In this document: piece by piece, positions 33,881 through 42,479 of the stretch
Numbering within the stretch: position 1 is the first letter of the stretch
How the letters are laid out: every line of letters starts with the position of its first letter
NCBI RefSeq assembly: GCF_021390435.2
Contig: NZ_JAJVCN010000004.1
Location: 1,902,501-1,966,500 of the forward strand
Reading direction: 5' to 3'
Length of the DNA: 64,000 nt
Source: Kibdelosporangium philippinense
GTDB lineage: Bacteria; Actinomycetota; Actinomycetes; Mycobacteriales; Pseudonocardiaceae
Notes under the pieces: generated by a model
Seen by the model: the letters and a program-made list of their open reading frames with translations, nothing else
What the model was told of the DNA's origin: nothing
Databases searched by the model: none
Made by a program: the position numbers and the translations under genes

Positions 33881-34479
33881 CACGCACACTCGCAGTGGTG
33901 TCCGCGGGCCTGAGCCAGCCGTCGTCGAGCCGCCTGCTCGCCGACCGGCTGGCCGCGGCCGTCGTCCGGGCGATGTCCGACGACGTGGACGTGCGGATGA
34001 TCGAACTGCGTGGTCACGCGCACAGTCTCGTGGACGCGATGCTTTCGGGATTTCCGCCACAGAACCTCAAACCCGTTCTGGACGCTGTGGCCAGTGCGGA
34101 TGGCTTGATTGTTGTCACGCCAACGTATGCCGCCTCGTACAGCGGCCTCTTCAAGTCCTTTGTAGATGTTCTTGATGAGGGGATGGTCGCGGGCAAGCCG
34201 GTGTTGATCGGCGCGACGGGCGGTACGGAACGGCACTCGTTGGTGCTCGACTACGCGATGCGGCCGCTGTTCACCTACCTGAAGGCGATTGTCGTGCCGA
34301 CAGGCGTGTACGCCGCGTCCGAAGACTGGGCAGGAACCACATTGTCCGCACGGATCGACCGCGCCGCGGGCGAATTGGCACACGACATAGTCCTGCGTGA
34401 GCGAACGATCCAGGCGGATCCCTTCGCGGATCCTCGTGAGTGGTTAGTCGTGTTAGAACACGTGTTAGAACACGTCTAA
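33877..34479 (+). CDS. CE1759-type NADPH-dependent FMN reductase
   Basis: A 200-residue flavodoxin-like reductase (LAVVSAGLSQPSSSRLLADR, with VTPTYAASYSGLFKSFVDVL as the flavin-binding loop). It supplies reduced FMN to the CE1758-type monooxygenase, with which it overlaps by four bases; that partner is broken here. The last 16 or so residues (DPREWLVVLEHVLEHV) and the TAA stop are encoded by a copy of the CTCGTGAGTG hairpin, so the C-terminus has been replaced or extended by the repeat. The two EHV units come from a duplicated GTGTTAGAACAC. Confidence 0.88.
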   Translation: MTRTLAVVSAGLSQPSSSRLLADRLAAAVVRAMSDDVDVRMIELRGHAHSLVDAMLSGFPPQNLKPVLDAVASADGLIVVTPTYAASYSGLFKSFVDVLDEGMVAGKPVLIGATGGTERHSLVLDYAMRPLFTYLKAIVVPTGVYAASEDWAGTTLSARIDRAAGELAHDIVLRERTIQADPFADPREWLVVLEHVLEHV

Positions 34480-34491
34480 CCACTCACGAGG
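34432..34491. repeat. CTCGTGAGTG hairpin repeat, copy 3, inside a coding end
   Basis: Arms 34432-34447 and 34476-34491 form a perfect 16-bp stem. The interior contains GTGTTAGAACAC twice in tandem, sharing a CGTG joint. It overlaps the last codons of the FMN reductase gene and supplies its TAA stop. The next gene starts 22 bases later. Confidence 0.85.
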
Positions 34492-34513
34492 GTTGACCAG
34501 GGAGGATGCAAGG

Positions 34514-36277
34514 GTGGAGTTGCGGTTCGAGGTGCTGGGCCCGGTCCGCGCGTGGCGCGGCGATACCGAGGTGGAGCTAGGGTCGCCGCAACAACGCGCC
34601 ATCTTGGCGATTCTGTTGCTGCACAACGGCGGGGCCGTCTCACCGGACCAGCTGATCCAAGCGACGTGGGGGACAGATGCTCCACGCGCGGCGATCGGCA
34701 TGGTCCGGTCGTACGTGTCGCGGCTGCGTAGCGCGCTCGGCCCGGTGATTCAATCCGTGACTCATGGGTACGCGCTGCCCAAGCCATCCCTTGACCTGAC
34801 TGACTTTCAACGCCATATCGCCACGGCCAAGGCCGAGGACACCGCCGCTCGTGCCGCCGAGTTGCGCGCTGCTTTGGCGCTGTGGAAGGGAACTCCGCTC
34901 GCGGGCGTGCGCGGCGACTACGCGGAGGCTGAACGCGTGCGGCTGGGAAACGTTCAGCTCAGCGTGATCGAGGACCTGGCAGCGGCTGATATCGAACTCG
35001 GCAGACAGGCCGAGGCCGTCGCGGATCTGATGGCGATGGTCGAGCAGCATCCGTTCCGCGAGCGATCGCGGGAGCTGCTGATGCTGGCGCTGTACCGATC
35101 GGGACGGCAGGCCGAGGCGTTGGCGTTGTTCGACGAGACCCGCCGGGTGCTCCTCGACGAACTCGGCATCGACCCAGGTCCGGACCTGCGCGAAATGCGC
35201 CAGCGAATCCTGGTCTCCGACCCCACCCTGACTCCCGCGGTTGTCGTGGCGCGGCCCGCGCAACTGCCCGCGGACGCACCGTTCTTCGTCGGCCGAGGCA
35301 AGCTGTTTCCGCAGATCACGTCGGCGTTGGCAGAGGGCATCCCGGTTGGTATCGAAGGAATGCCTGGCGTCGGCAAGACCGCGCTGGCCATCCACATAGG
35401 ACACCAGATGGCCGCGGAGTTCCCCGACGGCACGCTGTTCGTCGACCTGGCGAAGTCACCCGATCCGCTGGCCGAACTGCTGCGCGCGGTGGGTGTCGTC
35501 GACCTGCCTCGAACAACGTGGGAACGCGAGACCTTGTGGCGGACATTGACGAGCGCGAAGCGGATACTGATCGTGATGGACAACGTCCGTGGACCCGTGG
35601 AAGCACTACTGCCCAGTTCCGGCGCCGTGCTCATCACCGCACGTCAGCGGCTGTACGAGCCGCCACATGCGAGGTGGATCACCCTGGGTGGCCTCGATGA
35701 GGACGAAGCCGTGCTGCTGTTCGAGCACATGATCGGTGAGGCCAGGGTGCGCGCCGAGCCGGTCGCGACCCGACGGCTGGTCGCGAGCACGCTAGGCATC
35801 CCGCATTTGGTGCAGGCAATGGGAAACCGGATCGCATCACGGCCAAAGTGGACGATCGCGTCGGTCAGTGAGTGAGCCGAACGGCGAGTGCCGGGCGCGC
35901 CAGCGCAGCCGCCGGAATGCGAGATGATCGAACGGCCGTTCAAGGAGATCCTGGCAGACCTCGACGCGGAGCAACTCCGCGTGTTGTTGCTGGTGTCGTT
36001 GGTCGAATCGCCGGAGATCGACGTGCTCGCGGCTGCCGCGCTGCTGGACAGGCCCGTGACCCTGTCCGAGGATCTGCTGGAATCCTTGGTGGACAAGCAC
36101 ATTCTCGAGAGCACGGTACGGGACCGATACCGGCACCTGTCACCGGTGAAGAGGTATGCCCGAGTTCGTGCGCTGGCTGAGGTCGGCCGCGTCGAGTGCG
36201 AGGCCGCATTGGGCAGGTTGGCCGAGTACCACGAACGCAGGTTCCTGCCGCAGGACCTGGTTGCCGTCAAAGGCTAG
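34514..36277 (+). pseudogene. AfsR/SARP-type transcriptional regulator, in-frame stop
   Basis: The frame begins at GTG 34514 (GGGAGG eight to ten bases upstream) with an OmpR-like winged helix (LRFEVLGPVRAWRGDTEVEL). A bacterial transcriptional activator domain follows (LLMLALYRSGRQAEALALF), then an NB-ARC P-loop GMPGVGKTALA near 287-297. A TGA at 35873-35875 interrupts it in frame. Afterwards the frame stays open to 36277 and resumes winged-helix-like NB-ARC sequence (ERPFKEILADLDAEQLRVLL). A CGA-to-TGA change would explain it. The truncated 453-residue protein retains the SARP DNA-binding and BTAD domains and could still be active. The 3' end overlaps the MFS pseudogene by 11 bases. Confidence 0.72.
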
Positions 36278-37455
36278 CGGCGACCGCGTGCTGCGGCAGC
36301 TTGGCGTCGATCTTTCGCATGCCCCAAGCAGCCAGGCAGGCACAGACGAACACAACCAGCCACGGCAGCCAGATCGCGATCTGGAAAAGGCCCACCACAC
36401 CAGGCGCCGCGACGCCTGCGATGGCGAACGCGTACTGGAAGGCCGCCAGGTAACGCCCCCGGACAGCGGGCGGCGCGGCGGCCTCGGCCAGTGCGTTCAC
36501 CCTGGACTGGAATATCAGCACAGCCGCGGCCACGATCAACGTCGTGACCAGCAAGTACGGGATGCGCCACGCTGACGGCAGCAGAACCGTGGCGAGGGCG
36601 GCGACGCACCACACCGCGAAGAGCCCCGAGCTCAGCACGACCGCTGTGGTGCGCTTGTACATGCGGGTCGCCTGCACCGCCAACGTGCCGCAAGTCGCGG
36701 TGATCGCCGTGATCAGGCCGAGAAAGGCACCGGGAACCCAGTCGGGCATGTGCAACTGCTCTACCGTGAAGACCGGGATGCCGACCAGGAAGAAGTCGGT
36801 GGCCAGACCGACAAGGAAGGTCACGCCGATCAGAGCCAGGTAAGGCCGGTCACGCAACGGGCTCTGGGCTTTGCTTTCCTGCGGGGGCACCACGTGAGCC
36901 ATCGGATGCACCCGGAACCTCAAGAGCAGCGCGCACAACACGAAGCTGACGCCGTCCAGCGTGATCGCGACCGTGTATCCAGTGGGACCTGCGGTCGAGA
37001 GCAGCACCGCGGCCGCGAGAGTGCCAGCCCCGAACGAGGCGCTGCGCACCATGCCGACAACCGCGAACGCCTTGTCCTTGGGTCCTACTCCAGCCACATC
37101 GGCGATCAAAGCGAACAGGGATCCGTAAAACATCTGCTGACCAGTGGCCAGCAAGGCCGCCGCGAGCACGGTGACCGCGACCCCGTCGGCGGCGAGGTAG
37201 GTGAACGCGCCCGCCGCCTGGATCACCTGCGAGAGGACCACGACGCTACGGGGGCCTGCGCGATCGACCAGTCGTCCAGTGAGTGGCAGGACCAGCCAGG
37301 CCGACCATCGTGCCGATCATGACGGCCGTGCCCGCCACGCCGACCGTCAGGCCGATCACCTGGACCGCGTAGACCACCACCAGCGGCAGGAAGAGTCCGG
37401 ATCCGAAGTTGTCGACGGCGAGCGCGATCAGCAAGGCAATTCGGCTGTTCCCCAC
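36267..37455 (-). pseudogene. MFS transporter, frameshifted after the second helix
   Basis: From a GTG at 37455 the frame gives GNSRIALLIALAVDNFGSGL, then FLPLVVVYAVQVIGLTVGVA and GTMVGLA. The remaining ten or so helices, beginning with VLPLTGRLVDRAGPRSVVVL, are in another frame. The junction is near 37290-37300, where removing one G from a GGTCC context restores the frame. The intact protein would be about 395 residues with 12 helices and the RLxDRxGPR loop of major facilitators. It resembles macrolide-efflux-type MFS proteins. Confidence 0.75.
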
Positions 37456-37481
37456 TGGTCACACCGTATTGGATCTAGAAG

Positions 37482-37985
37482 CTACTTGCCTAGCATGCCT
37501 CGGACAAAGGCGGCCTGGCCCACGTGCTGCAGGTCGTCGGAGATCACGCTGATCAGCCGCACGCCCAACGTCACCGGTGGATCCCAAGCCTCGTCCACGA
37601 TCCGGTCAAAATCCTTGTCCTTCAGGGTTTTGACGTAGTCGATGGTCTGCTCGTTGGTCGCGTCGTAGTAGCCGATCAGTAGCTCGGCGCTGGCTTTGAC
37701 CTTGGCGACCTGTGCGGCGCTGTGGCCGTAGCCGGTGTCGGATTTACGCAGGGACAGCCCGAATCGGTCGAACCAGCCCTGATCGGTCCACACCTGCGGG
37801 TGATCCGCGGCGTCGGCGAGGTGGTCGTCCTGGATCCTGGTGAGGTGCCAGACGAGCCACGCGATGGTGTTCGCACTGTCGCCGACCCGGAACGCCAGGT
37901 CATCGGTGCTCAGGTCGTCCACCACCGCGTGGACTTCTTCCCGCACACGGCCGAACGCGTCGACGAGCAACTCTGCGCTAGTCAC
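37482..37985 (-). CDS. DinB/DUF664 family protein
   Basis: A 167-residue four-helix-bundle protein of the DinB/DUF664 type. It has the pattern WLVWHLTRIQDDHLAD near 43-58 and a C-terminal ISDDLQHVGQAAFVRGM helix, which place three metal-binding histidines. Relatives include mycothiol-dependent enzymes with nickel or zinc sites. The GTG at 37985 directly follows AGGGGA, so the exact start is not certain. It is transcribed on its own from a 10-bp gap to the next minus-strand gene. Confidence 0.85.
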   Translation of the reverse strand: MTSAELLVDAFGRVREEVHAVVDDLSTDDLAFRVGDSANTIAWLVWHLTRIQDDHLADAADHPQVWTDQGWFDRFGLSLRKSDTGYGHSAAQVAKVKASAELLIGYYDATNEQTIDYVKTLKDKDFDRIVDEAWDPPVTLGVRLISVISDDLQHVGQAAFVRGMLGK

Positions 37986-37995
37986 TCCCCTGACA

Positions 37996-38325
37996 CTACC
38001 TGCTCAGGATGATCCGCAGCGGTGTCGTGTCGGGATCCACTGGGAACACACAGGTCTCCACCTCGACACGGCCCGCGATGTTCAGGTCGCACACCCATGG
38101 CAGCTGTCCGTACCGGCGCTTTGCCTCCACGCGTGCGTCACCGATTGTCGGTTCTGGCGGCAAACTCAATGTGTCCATTGGCTTGCACAGCATTATCTGC
38201 GTCACCGAGTCACAGATCGCCAACGCGGCTGGCGGGGCCTCGGCAGGAATTTGAGCGGCCGGTGTCACGGCGCCGCCGGTTGTCGCTGTTACGGCGATGA
38301 CGCCAGCCATGATCAGGTTCAGCAT
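37996..38325 (-). CDS. Small secreted protein with four cysteines
   Basis: A 109-residue protein. A signal peptide (LIMAGVIAVTATTGGAVTPA) is followed by a mature part with four cysteines (AICDSV, MLCKPM, WVCDLN, ETCVFP), likely two disulfides. The GDARVEAKRRYGQLPWVCDL region looks like small peptidase-inhibitor-type proteins, but I cannot assign a family with certainty. It precedes the DinB gene on the minus strand. Confidence 0.6.
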   Translation of the reverse strand: MLNLIMAGVIAVTATTGGAVTPAAQIPAEAPPAALAICDSVTQIMLCKPMDTLSLPPEPTIGDARVEAKRRYGQLPWVCDLNIAGRVEVETCVFPVDPDTTPLRIILSR

Positions 38326-38481
38326 GACTCACCTACCCTGCTGTCGTAGTTCTGGCACAACAGGATTCGGCTTGTCCATTATGGAGCAAACCGCTCGCTC
38401 AGGTGGTTTCGCGCATCAGCGGCTGGGTACTAGTGGTCACGATCGGAAGTCTGTCGGGGGTCTCGACGGCCCAGCTTCCCG

Positions 38482-40281
38482 CTAGGAGGCCGCTGAATAA
38501 TCGGCGTGTCGCCCCAGGATGTGGGTTTGAGCTGGGAGAATCGTTTCATGCAGGGTGTGGAGCGTGGTGATCGGGAGCTGCTGGACGCGGAGGCGCTGGT
38601 CGGTCATCTGGTCCCGGCGGGGAGCATGTTCGCGTTCCTGGCCGGGCATCGCCGGAATCTGTTCCCCGATGGAGAGTTCGAGGATCTGTTCCCCTCGGGC
38701 AAGGGACGGCCCTCGATCCCGGCGTCGGTGATGGCCTCCATCCTGGTGTTGCAGACCCTGCATGATCTCTCGGATCGGGAGACCGCTGAGGCGGCCCGGT
38801 GTGACCTGCGGTGGAAGGTCGCGACCGGGATGGCATTGGACGACAAGGGATTCGACCCCTCGACGCTGGTGTACTGGCGCAAACGACTGGCCACCTCGGG
38901 GCGGCCGCATCGGATCAACGACGCGGTGCGCACGGTCGTCGAGGAGACCGGGATCCTGCGTGGCCGCCGCAAGCGGGCGGTGGATTCCACGATCCTGGCC
39001 GACGCGGTCGCCACCCAGGACACCATCACCCAGCTGATCTCGGCGATCCGGCGGGTGGATCGGCAGGTGCCCGGCGCGGCGGGGCAGATCGCGAAGGTGT
39101 GTACCGGCCATGACTACAGTCGGCCGGACAAGCCGAGGATCGACTGGGACGACCCGGCCGCCAGGGACGCGCTGGTCTCCGCGCTGGTCAACGATGCGAA
39201 CGCGCTGGTGGCGGCGCTGGCCGATACCGAACTGGAAGGCGACGCGGAGTTCGCGTTGGCGTTGCTGGCGTTGGTCGCCGGTCAGGATGTCGAGCCCGCC
39301 GAGGGCAGTGACGGCACTGATGGGCGGTGGCGGATCGCCCGCAAGGTCGCCCCGGACCGGGTGGTGTCCACAGTGGATCCGGATGCGCGGCATACCCGCA
39401 AGTCCCCGGAGAACCGGCGGGACGGGTATCGGGCGCACGTGGCGGCCGAGCCCGAGACCGGGATCGTCACCGACGAGAAGGTGACCACGGCCGCCGGCAC
39501 GGAGAACTCCGACCCCGCTGTGGCCGAGGAGTTCCTCGACGCCGAGGACGGCAAGCGCGCGTGGTACGGCGATTCCGCCTATGGCACAGGGGATCTACGC
39601 GGTGGGATCGACGATGCCGGGCATGAGGCGGTGATCAAGCCCAAGCCGCTGCGGGCTCCGGTCGAGGGCGGATTCACCGTGGACGACTTCACCGTGGACG
39701 AGCAAGCGGGCACGGTCACCTGCCCCAACGACATCACCCGCCCGATCAGCCGGACCCGGGTCGCCACCTTTGGCGCTCTCTGTCGTGCCTGCTCACTGCG
39801 TGCACAGTGCACCACGTCCAAGACCGGCCGTAAAATCGTTCTGCACCCACGAGATGACCTGCTGCGCCAAGCCCGACGCGACTGGGCGGACAAGCCCGAA
39901 CTGCGCGAGAGCTACAGGACGTTCCGCCCCAACGTGGAACGGGTCATCTCCCAGATCGCCAGCCGCGGTGGCCGACGTCTCAAACTCCGATATCTAGGCA
40001 CCGGCAAGAACAACGCCTGGCTCAAACGCCGCACCGCAGCCTTGAACCTCCGCAACCTCATCGGTCGCGGCCTGACCCATACGGCGGGCGCTTGGACCCT
40101 GGCTACCTGAGGGAAACCACGGCCCAACCCCCAGTCTTGGGAGTTGTGAACCTCGTCGAGCAACCGCCCTGGGCTCCCTGAACGCCCAGCATCGCCCATG
40201 AATCAGCAAGGCCCAGGTCCTCGCCTGCCATCACTCGGTGACAACCAACCCGCAAACCACCCTAATTCAGCGGCCTCCTAG
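38482..40281 (+). mobile_element. IS1182-family insertion sequence, copy 1 (1,800 bp)
   Basis: The ends are perfect 17-bp inverted repeats CTAGGAGGCCGCTGAAT (38482-38498 and 40265-40281). The element has one transposase gene. CTAG is at both ends of both copies and is either part of the terminal repeat or a target duplication. The same element is inverted at 60479-62278 with identical length. Confidence 0.93.
38506..40110 (+). CDS. IS1182 family transposase
   Basis: A 534-residue DDE transposase starting at GTG 38506 (ATG 38548 possible). The N-terminal domain (AGSMFAFLAGHRRNLFPDGE, RPSIPASVMASILVLQTLHD) is characteristic of the IS1182 group. The catalytic core includes KRAVDSTILADAVATQDT and DGYRAHVAAEPETGIVTDEK. 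A zinc-like cysteine set appears near CRACSLRAQC. The C-terminal RTFRPNVERVISQIASR is typical. It differs from the second copy at one residue noticed (Gly in PVEGGF, Asp in the other). It appears intact and potentially active. Confidence 0.95.
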   Translation: MSPQDVGLSWENRFMQGVERGDRELLDAEALVGHLVPAGSMFAFLAGHRRNLFPDGEFEDLFPSGKGRPSIPASVMASILVLQTLHDLSDRETAEAARCDLRWKVATGMALDDKGFDPSTLVYWRKRLATSGRPHRINDAVRTVVEETGILRGRRKRAVDSTILADAVATQDTITQLISAIRRVDRQVPGAAGQIAKVCTGHDYSRPDKPRIDWDDPAARDALVSALVNDANALVAALADTELEGDAEFALALLALVAGQDVEPAEGSDGTDGRWRIARKVAPDRVVSTVDPDARHTRKSPENRRDGYRAHVAAEPETGIVTDEKVTTAAGTENSDPAVAEEFLDAEDGKRAWYGDSAYGTGDLRGGIDDAGHEAVIKPKPLRAPVEGGFTVDDFTVDEQAGTVTCPNDITRPISRTRVATFGALCRACSLRAQCTTSKTGRKIVLHPRDDLLRQARRDWADKPELRESYRTFRPNVERVISQIASRGGRRLKLRYLGTGKNNAWLKRRTAALNLRNLIGRGLTHTAGAWTLAT

Positions 40282-40341
40282 CGGGAAGCTGGGCCGTCGA
40301 GACCCCCGACAGACTTCCGATCGTGACCACTAGTACCCAAT

Positions 40342-40353
40342 TGGAACGTTCCA
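40342..40353. promoter_or_regulatory. 12-bp palindrome upstream of the epoxide-hydrolase-like gene
   Basis: TGGAACGTTCCA lies 20 bases before the ATG at 40374. It may be a regulator site. No regulator gene is adjacent; the nearest TetR starts about 2 kb downstream and has a different operator. Confidence 0.35.
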
Positions 40354-40373
40354 TCCAGAACGGACGAACAATC

Positions 40374-41234
40374 ATGACTGACGCCGACCTGGCCCGTTCA
40401 TTGGGCTTCACCAGCGAGTACGCGGATGTCAACGGAACACGCCTGCACTACGTGATCGGCGGCGAAGGCAGCCCCCTGATCCTGTTGGGAGGCTGGCCCC
40501 ACACCTGGTGGGAATTCCACAAGATCATGCCAGCGCTAGCCGAACACCACCGCGTTGTAGCGGTCGACCTGCGCGGAATGGGCGGATCAGCCAAGCCGGA
40601 AAGCGGCTACGACAAGAAGACCATGGCCCGCGACATCGCCGAGCTGATCAAGACACTCGGCTTCTCGAACGCCAACGTCGCCGGCCACGACATCGGTGCG
40701 ATGGTCGCGTACAGCCTTGCCGTGCATCACCCGGAGGCGATCGGCAAGCTCGCACTGCTTGACGTGCCACACCCGGACGAGGGCTGGTTCTTCTTCACGA
40801 TGTTGCCGCAGCCACAGGTCCCGCACATGTGGTGGTTCGCCTTCAACCAGTTGACGGAGCTTCCGCAGGTCCTGCCCAACGGGCGGTTCCGCGCGTTGAT
40901 CGACCATCTTTGCGAGGGTGGGCTGGTCAACAAGGACGCGATCACCGAGACCGACCGTGAGATCTACGCCAAGGCGTACGACTCGCCTGACGCGATCCGG
41001 GCCTCGAACGCCTGGTACCAGACGTGGCTCCAGGACATCGAGGACATGAAGACGTACACACCGGTGACGTTGCCGGTCCTGGGCCTCGCGGCTGAGGACA
41101 ACGCTTTCCTGGAAGCTGCTCTACGCAGGCAAACCACCTCGTTCCAGCACGAGCGCATCGTGGGCAGCGGGCATTATCTGGCAGAGGAACAGCCCGAGGC
41201 GGTCACCGGCCACCTGCTGAAGTTCTTCAGCTGA
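40374..41234 (+). CDS. Alpha/beta hydrolase, epoxide-hydrolase-like
   Basis: A 286-residue cytoplasmic hydrolase. The oxyanion loop is LLGGWPHTWWEF near 38-49, and the nucleophile elbow VAGHDIGAMVA has Asp, not Ser, near residue 105. That is the hallmark of epoxide hydrolases and haloalkane dehalogenases. The C-terminal histidine lies in IVGSGHYLAEEQPE. ATG 40374 is chosen; a GTG at 40323 inside the palindromic mobile repeat is in frame and would add 17 residues. The IS insertion therefore sits directly in its promoter region. The 3' end is followed by degenerate copies of itself. Confidence 0.85.
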   Translation: MTDADLARSLGFTSEYADVNGTRLHYVIGGEGSPLILLGGWPHTWWEFHKIMPALAEHHRVVAVDLRGMGGSAKPESGYDKKTMARDIAELIKTLGFSNANVAGHDIGAMVAYSLAVHHPEAIGKLALLDVPHPDEGWFFFTMLPQPQVPHMWWFAFNQLTELPQVLPNGRFRALIDHLCEGGLVNKDAITETDREIYAKAYDSPDAIRASNAWYQTWLQDIEDMKTYTPVTLPVLGLAAEDNAFLEAALRRQTTSFQHERIVGSGHYLAEEQPEAVTGHLLKFFS

Positions 41235-41345
41235 CGGGTCACCGGCGACCTGCGGCACTACCTCGGCTGACTGCCTCGACCTGGCGCCGGAGCAGTCACC
41301 AGCCACCCACAGCATTACCTCGACTGACCTCCTCAGCTTGGCGCC
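41202..41345 (+). repeat. Degenerate tandem copies of the hydrolase 3' end
   Basis: The last codons of the hydrolase gene (GTCACCGGCCACCTGCTG, ending in CAGCTGAC) recur in diverged form at 41238 and 41295. There the frames would read VTGDLRHYLG-stop and VTSHPQHYLD-stop. The second and third units also share CTCGACCTGGCGCCG / CTCAGCTTGGCGCCG. Confidence 0.55.
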
Positions 41346-41853
41346 GTGGGCTGCGCAACGCGGCCCTTGTCGGATAGCCGACGCGGAACGAGAAGACCGC
41401 GTGCCCACCCGGCGGGACCAGCGCACTGGTGAACTCCGGCTTCAGATCGACCGATCGTTCCCGGTCGATCCGTTCCTCGATCTGGTTGATAGGTTGCGTC
41501 GTGCCACACCAATGAGATGTCCGGGGTTTCCGCCAGCGTGGCGAACTCGGCGTGGCCACGGGCCGGGAGTCATAGGCAACGCGGTTCGTGTGGCGGTGCG
41601 GGATCGCGTCAAAGAGCGCGGATTTCTCCGAAGTAGACCGTCCGAGAAGGACAGTCGCGCAGTCGTACATCCAGTTTCAGGCCACGATATCGAGCGGCAA
41701 GTGCGAGGTTCTCCAACGCTCGTCCCACGCTACGTAAGCCGCCCCGGATCCGGTCGAGAACACCCCCTGGTCGACCGCCTGCCACGTCGTCGCGCCAGTC
41801 CCAACCACTGCGAAGGAACCCAGCCCCAGTAACAGTTTCCGTCTGTTGATCAC
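41296..41853 (-). pseudogene. Nitroreductase (Acg-like family), decayed
   Basis: From a GTG at 41853, which overlaps the TetR stop as GTGA, the sequence reads INRRKLLLGLGSFAVVGTGA, a Tat-like N-terminus, then QAVDQGVFSTGSGAAYVAWD. The normal coding sequence is next missing a large block. ALENLALAARYRGLKLDVRL appears in a second frame, FDAIPHRHTNRVAYDSRPVA in a third and PGGHAVFSFRVGYPTRAAL near the end. These are ordered pieces of an Acg-type nitroreductase, with deletions and frameshifts throughout. No product is expected. It was coupled to the TetR gene. Confidence 0.72.
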
Positions 41854-42479
41854 GTCTCCCCCTCGAAAAGTCTTCGGCCCTCGTCGGTCAGATACGGCTC
41901 GAGCACGACCATCAGCAGGTCAGTCACCCGGGCGACCTGCTGCTCGTCGGTCGGATCGCTGGTCAGATCCAGAAACGGCTGCCAGCCCTCAGCCACCAGC
42001 CACAGCGCAGTGATCAGGTCATCGATCGTCCGCGGCAACTGCGGCACGCGGATCACGTTCTGCAGCACCAGTTCTTGGGCGAACGACCGTTGTTCACTGA
42101 ATCGCCGTTCATAAACCACGTCGTACGCCGCCCGAAGCCGGTCATCGGCACGCAGCAGCACGAGCATCTCACGCTGAAAGAACCGGTATTCCCAGCTCAG
42201 AGCCGCAGCTTCAGCCAGGTTGCGCCCGAGGACAGCCAGGTTCTTGCCCGCGTCGCGGTCCGGCCGCCACCGGTCGTCGAGCTCACGCGCATACCGGTCG
42301 AACAGCGCGTGGATGATCTGCTGCTTGTCGCGGAAGTGGTAGTAGAGGTTGCCGGGGCTGATCCCGGCGCCAGCCGCGATGTGGTTCGTGCTGACCGCCG
42401 CGGTTCCGCGCTCGTTGAACAGGTCCCGGGCGGCTTCGAGCACCTTCAGTCGCGTCCGCTCGGAAGTTTTAGAGCTCAT
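41850..42479 (-). CDS. TetR family transcriptional regulator
   Basis: A 209-residue regulator. The helix-turn-helix lies at about 12-56 (TRLKVLEAARDLFNERGTAA, TNHIAAGAGISPGNLYYHFRDKQ). The C-terminal part has the WEYRFFQREMLVLLR helix of the YcdC/RutR-like group. The ATG at 42479 overlaps its own likely operator, an array of four TTAGAG half-sites, so strong autorepression is probable. Its former target, a nitroreductase coupled to its stop codon, is now a ruin. Confidence 0.9.
   Translation of the reverse strand: MSSKTSERTRLKVLEAARDLFNERGTAAVSTNHIAAGAGISPGNLYYHFRDKQQIIHALFDRYARELDDRWRPDRDAGKNLAVLGRNLAEAAALSWEYRFFQREMLVLLRADDRLRAAYDVVYERRFSEQRSFAQELVLQNVIRVPQLPRTIDDLITALWLVAEGWQPFLDLTSDPTDEQQVARVTDLLMVVLEPYLTDEGRRLFEGET

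Larger units (their letters stand above)
38430..40333. mobile_element. 100-bp perfect palindrome split by an IS1182 element
   Basis: Two 48-bp arms (38434-38481 and 40282-40329) are exact inverted repeats. Both are bounded by CTAG outside (38430-38433, 40330-40333) and inside (38482-38485, 40278-40281). The outside flanks GGGTA and TACCC are also mirrored. Removing the IS and one inner CTAG gives TGGTCACG...CCCG-CTAG-CGGG...CGTGACCA, a perfect 100-bp palindrome in a CTAG site. It looks like a palindromic MITE. The left arm start CTAGTGGTCACGATCGGAAG resembles 60347-60366. Confidence 0.72.

Noticed and set aside
34432..34491. CRISPR-like direct repeat (GTGTTAGAACAC twice)
   Set aside because: Only two short units without spacers, inside a hairpin of the CTCGTGAGTG family. 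No CRISPR array or cas gene was seen.
38434..40329. Treating the 74-bp flanking inverted repeats as the IS's own terminal repeats
   Set aside because: The second copy starts and ends at CTAGGAGGCC with different flanks, so the longer arms belong to a separate element.
41338..41832. 164-codon plus-strand ORF in the hydrolase-TetR gap
   Set aside because: Its minus strand carries ordered nitroreductase fragments, which explain the sequence better.
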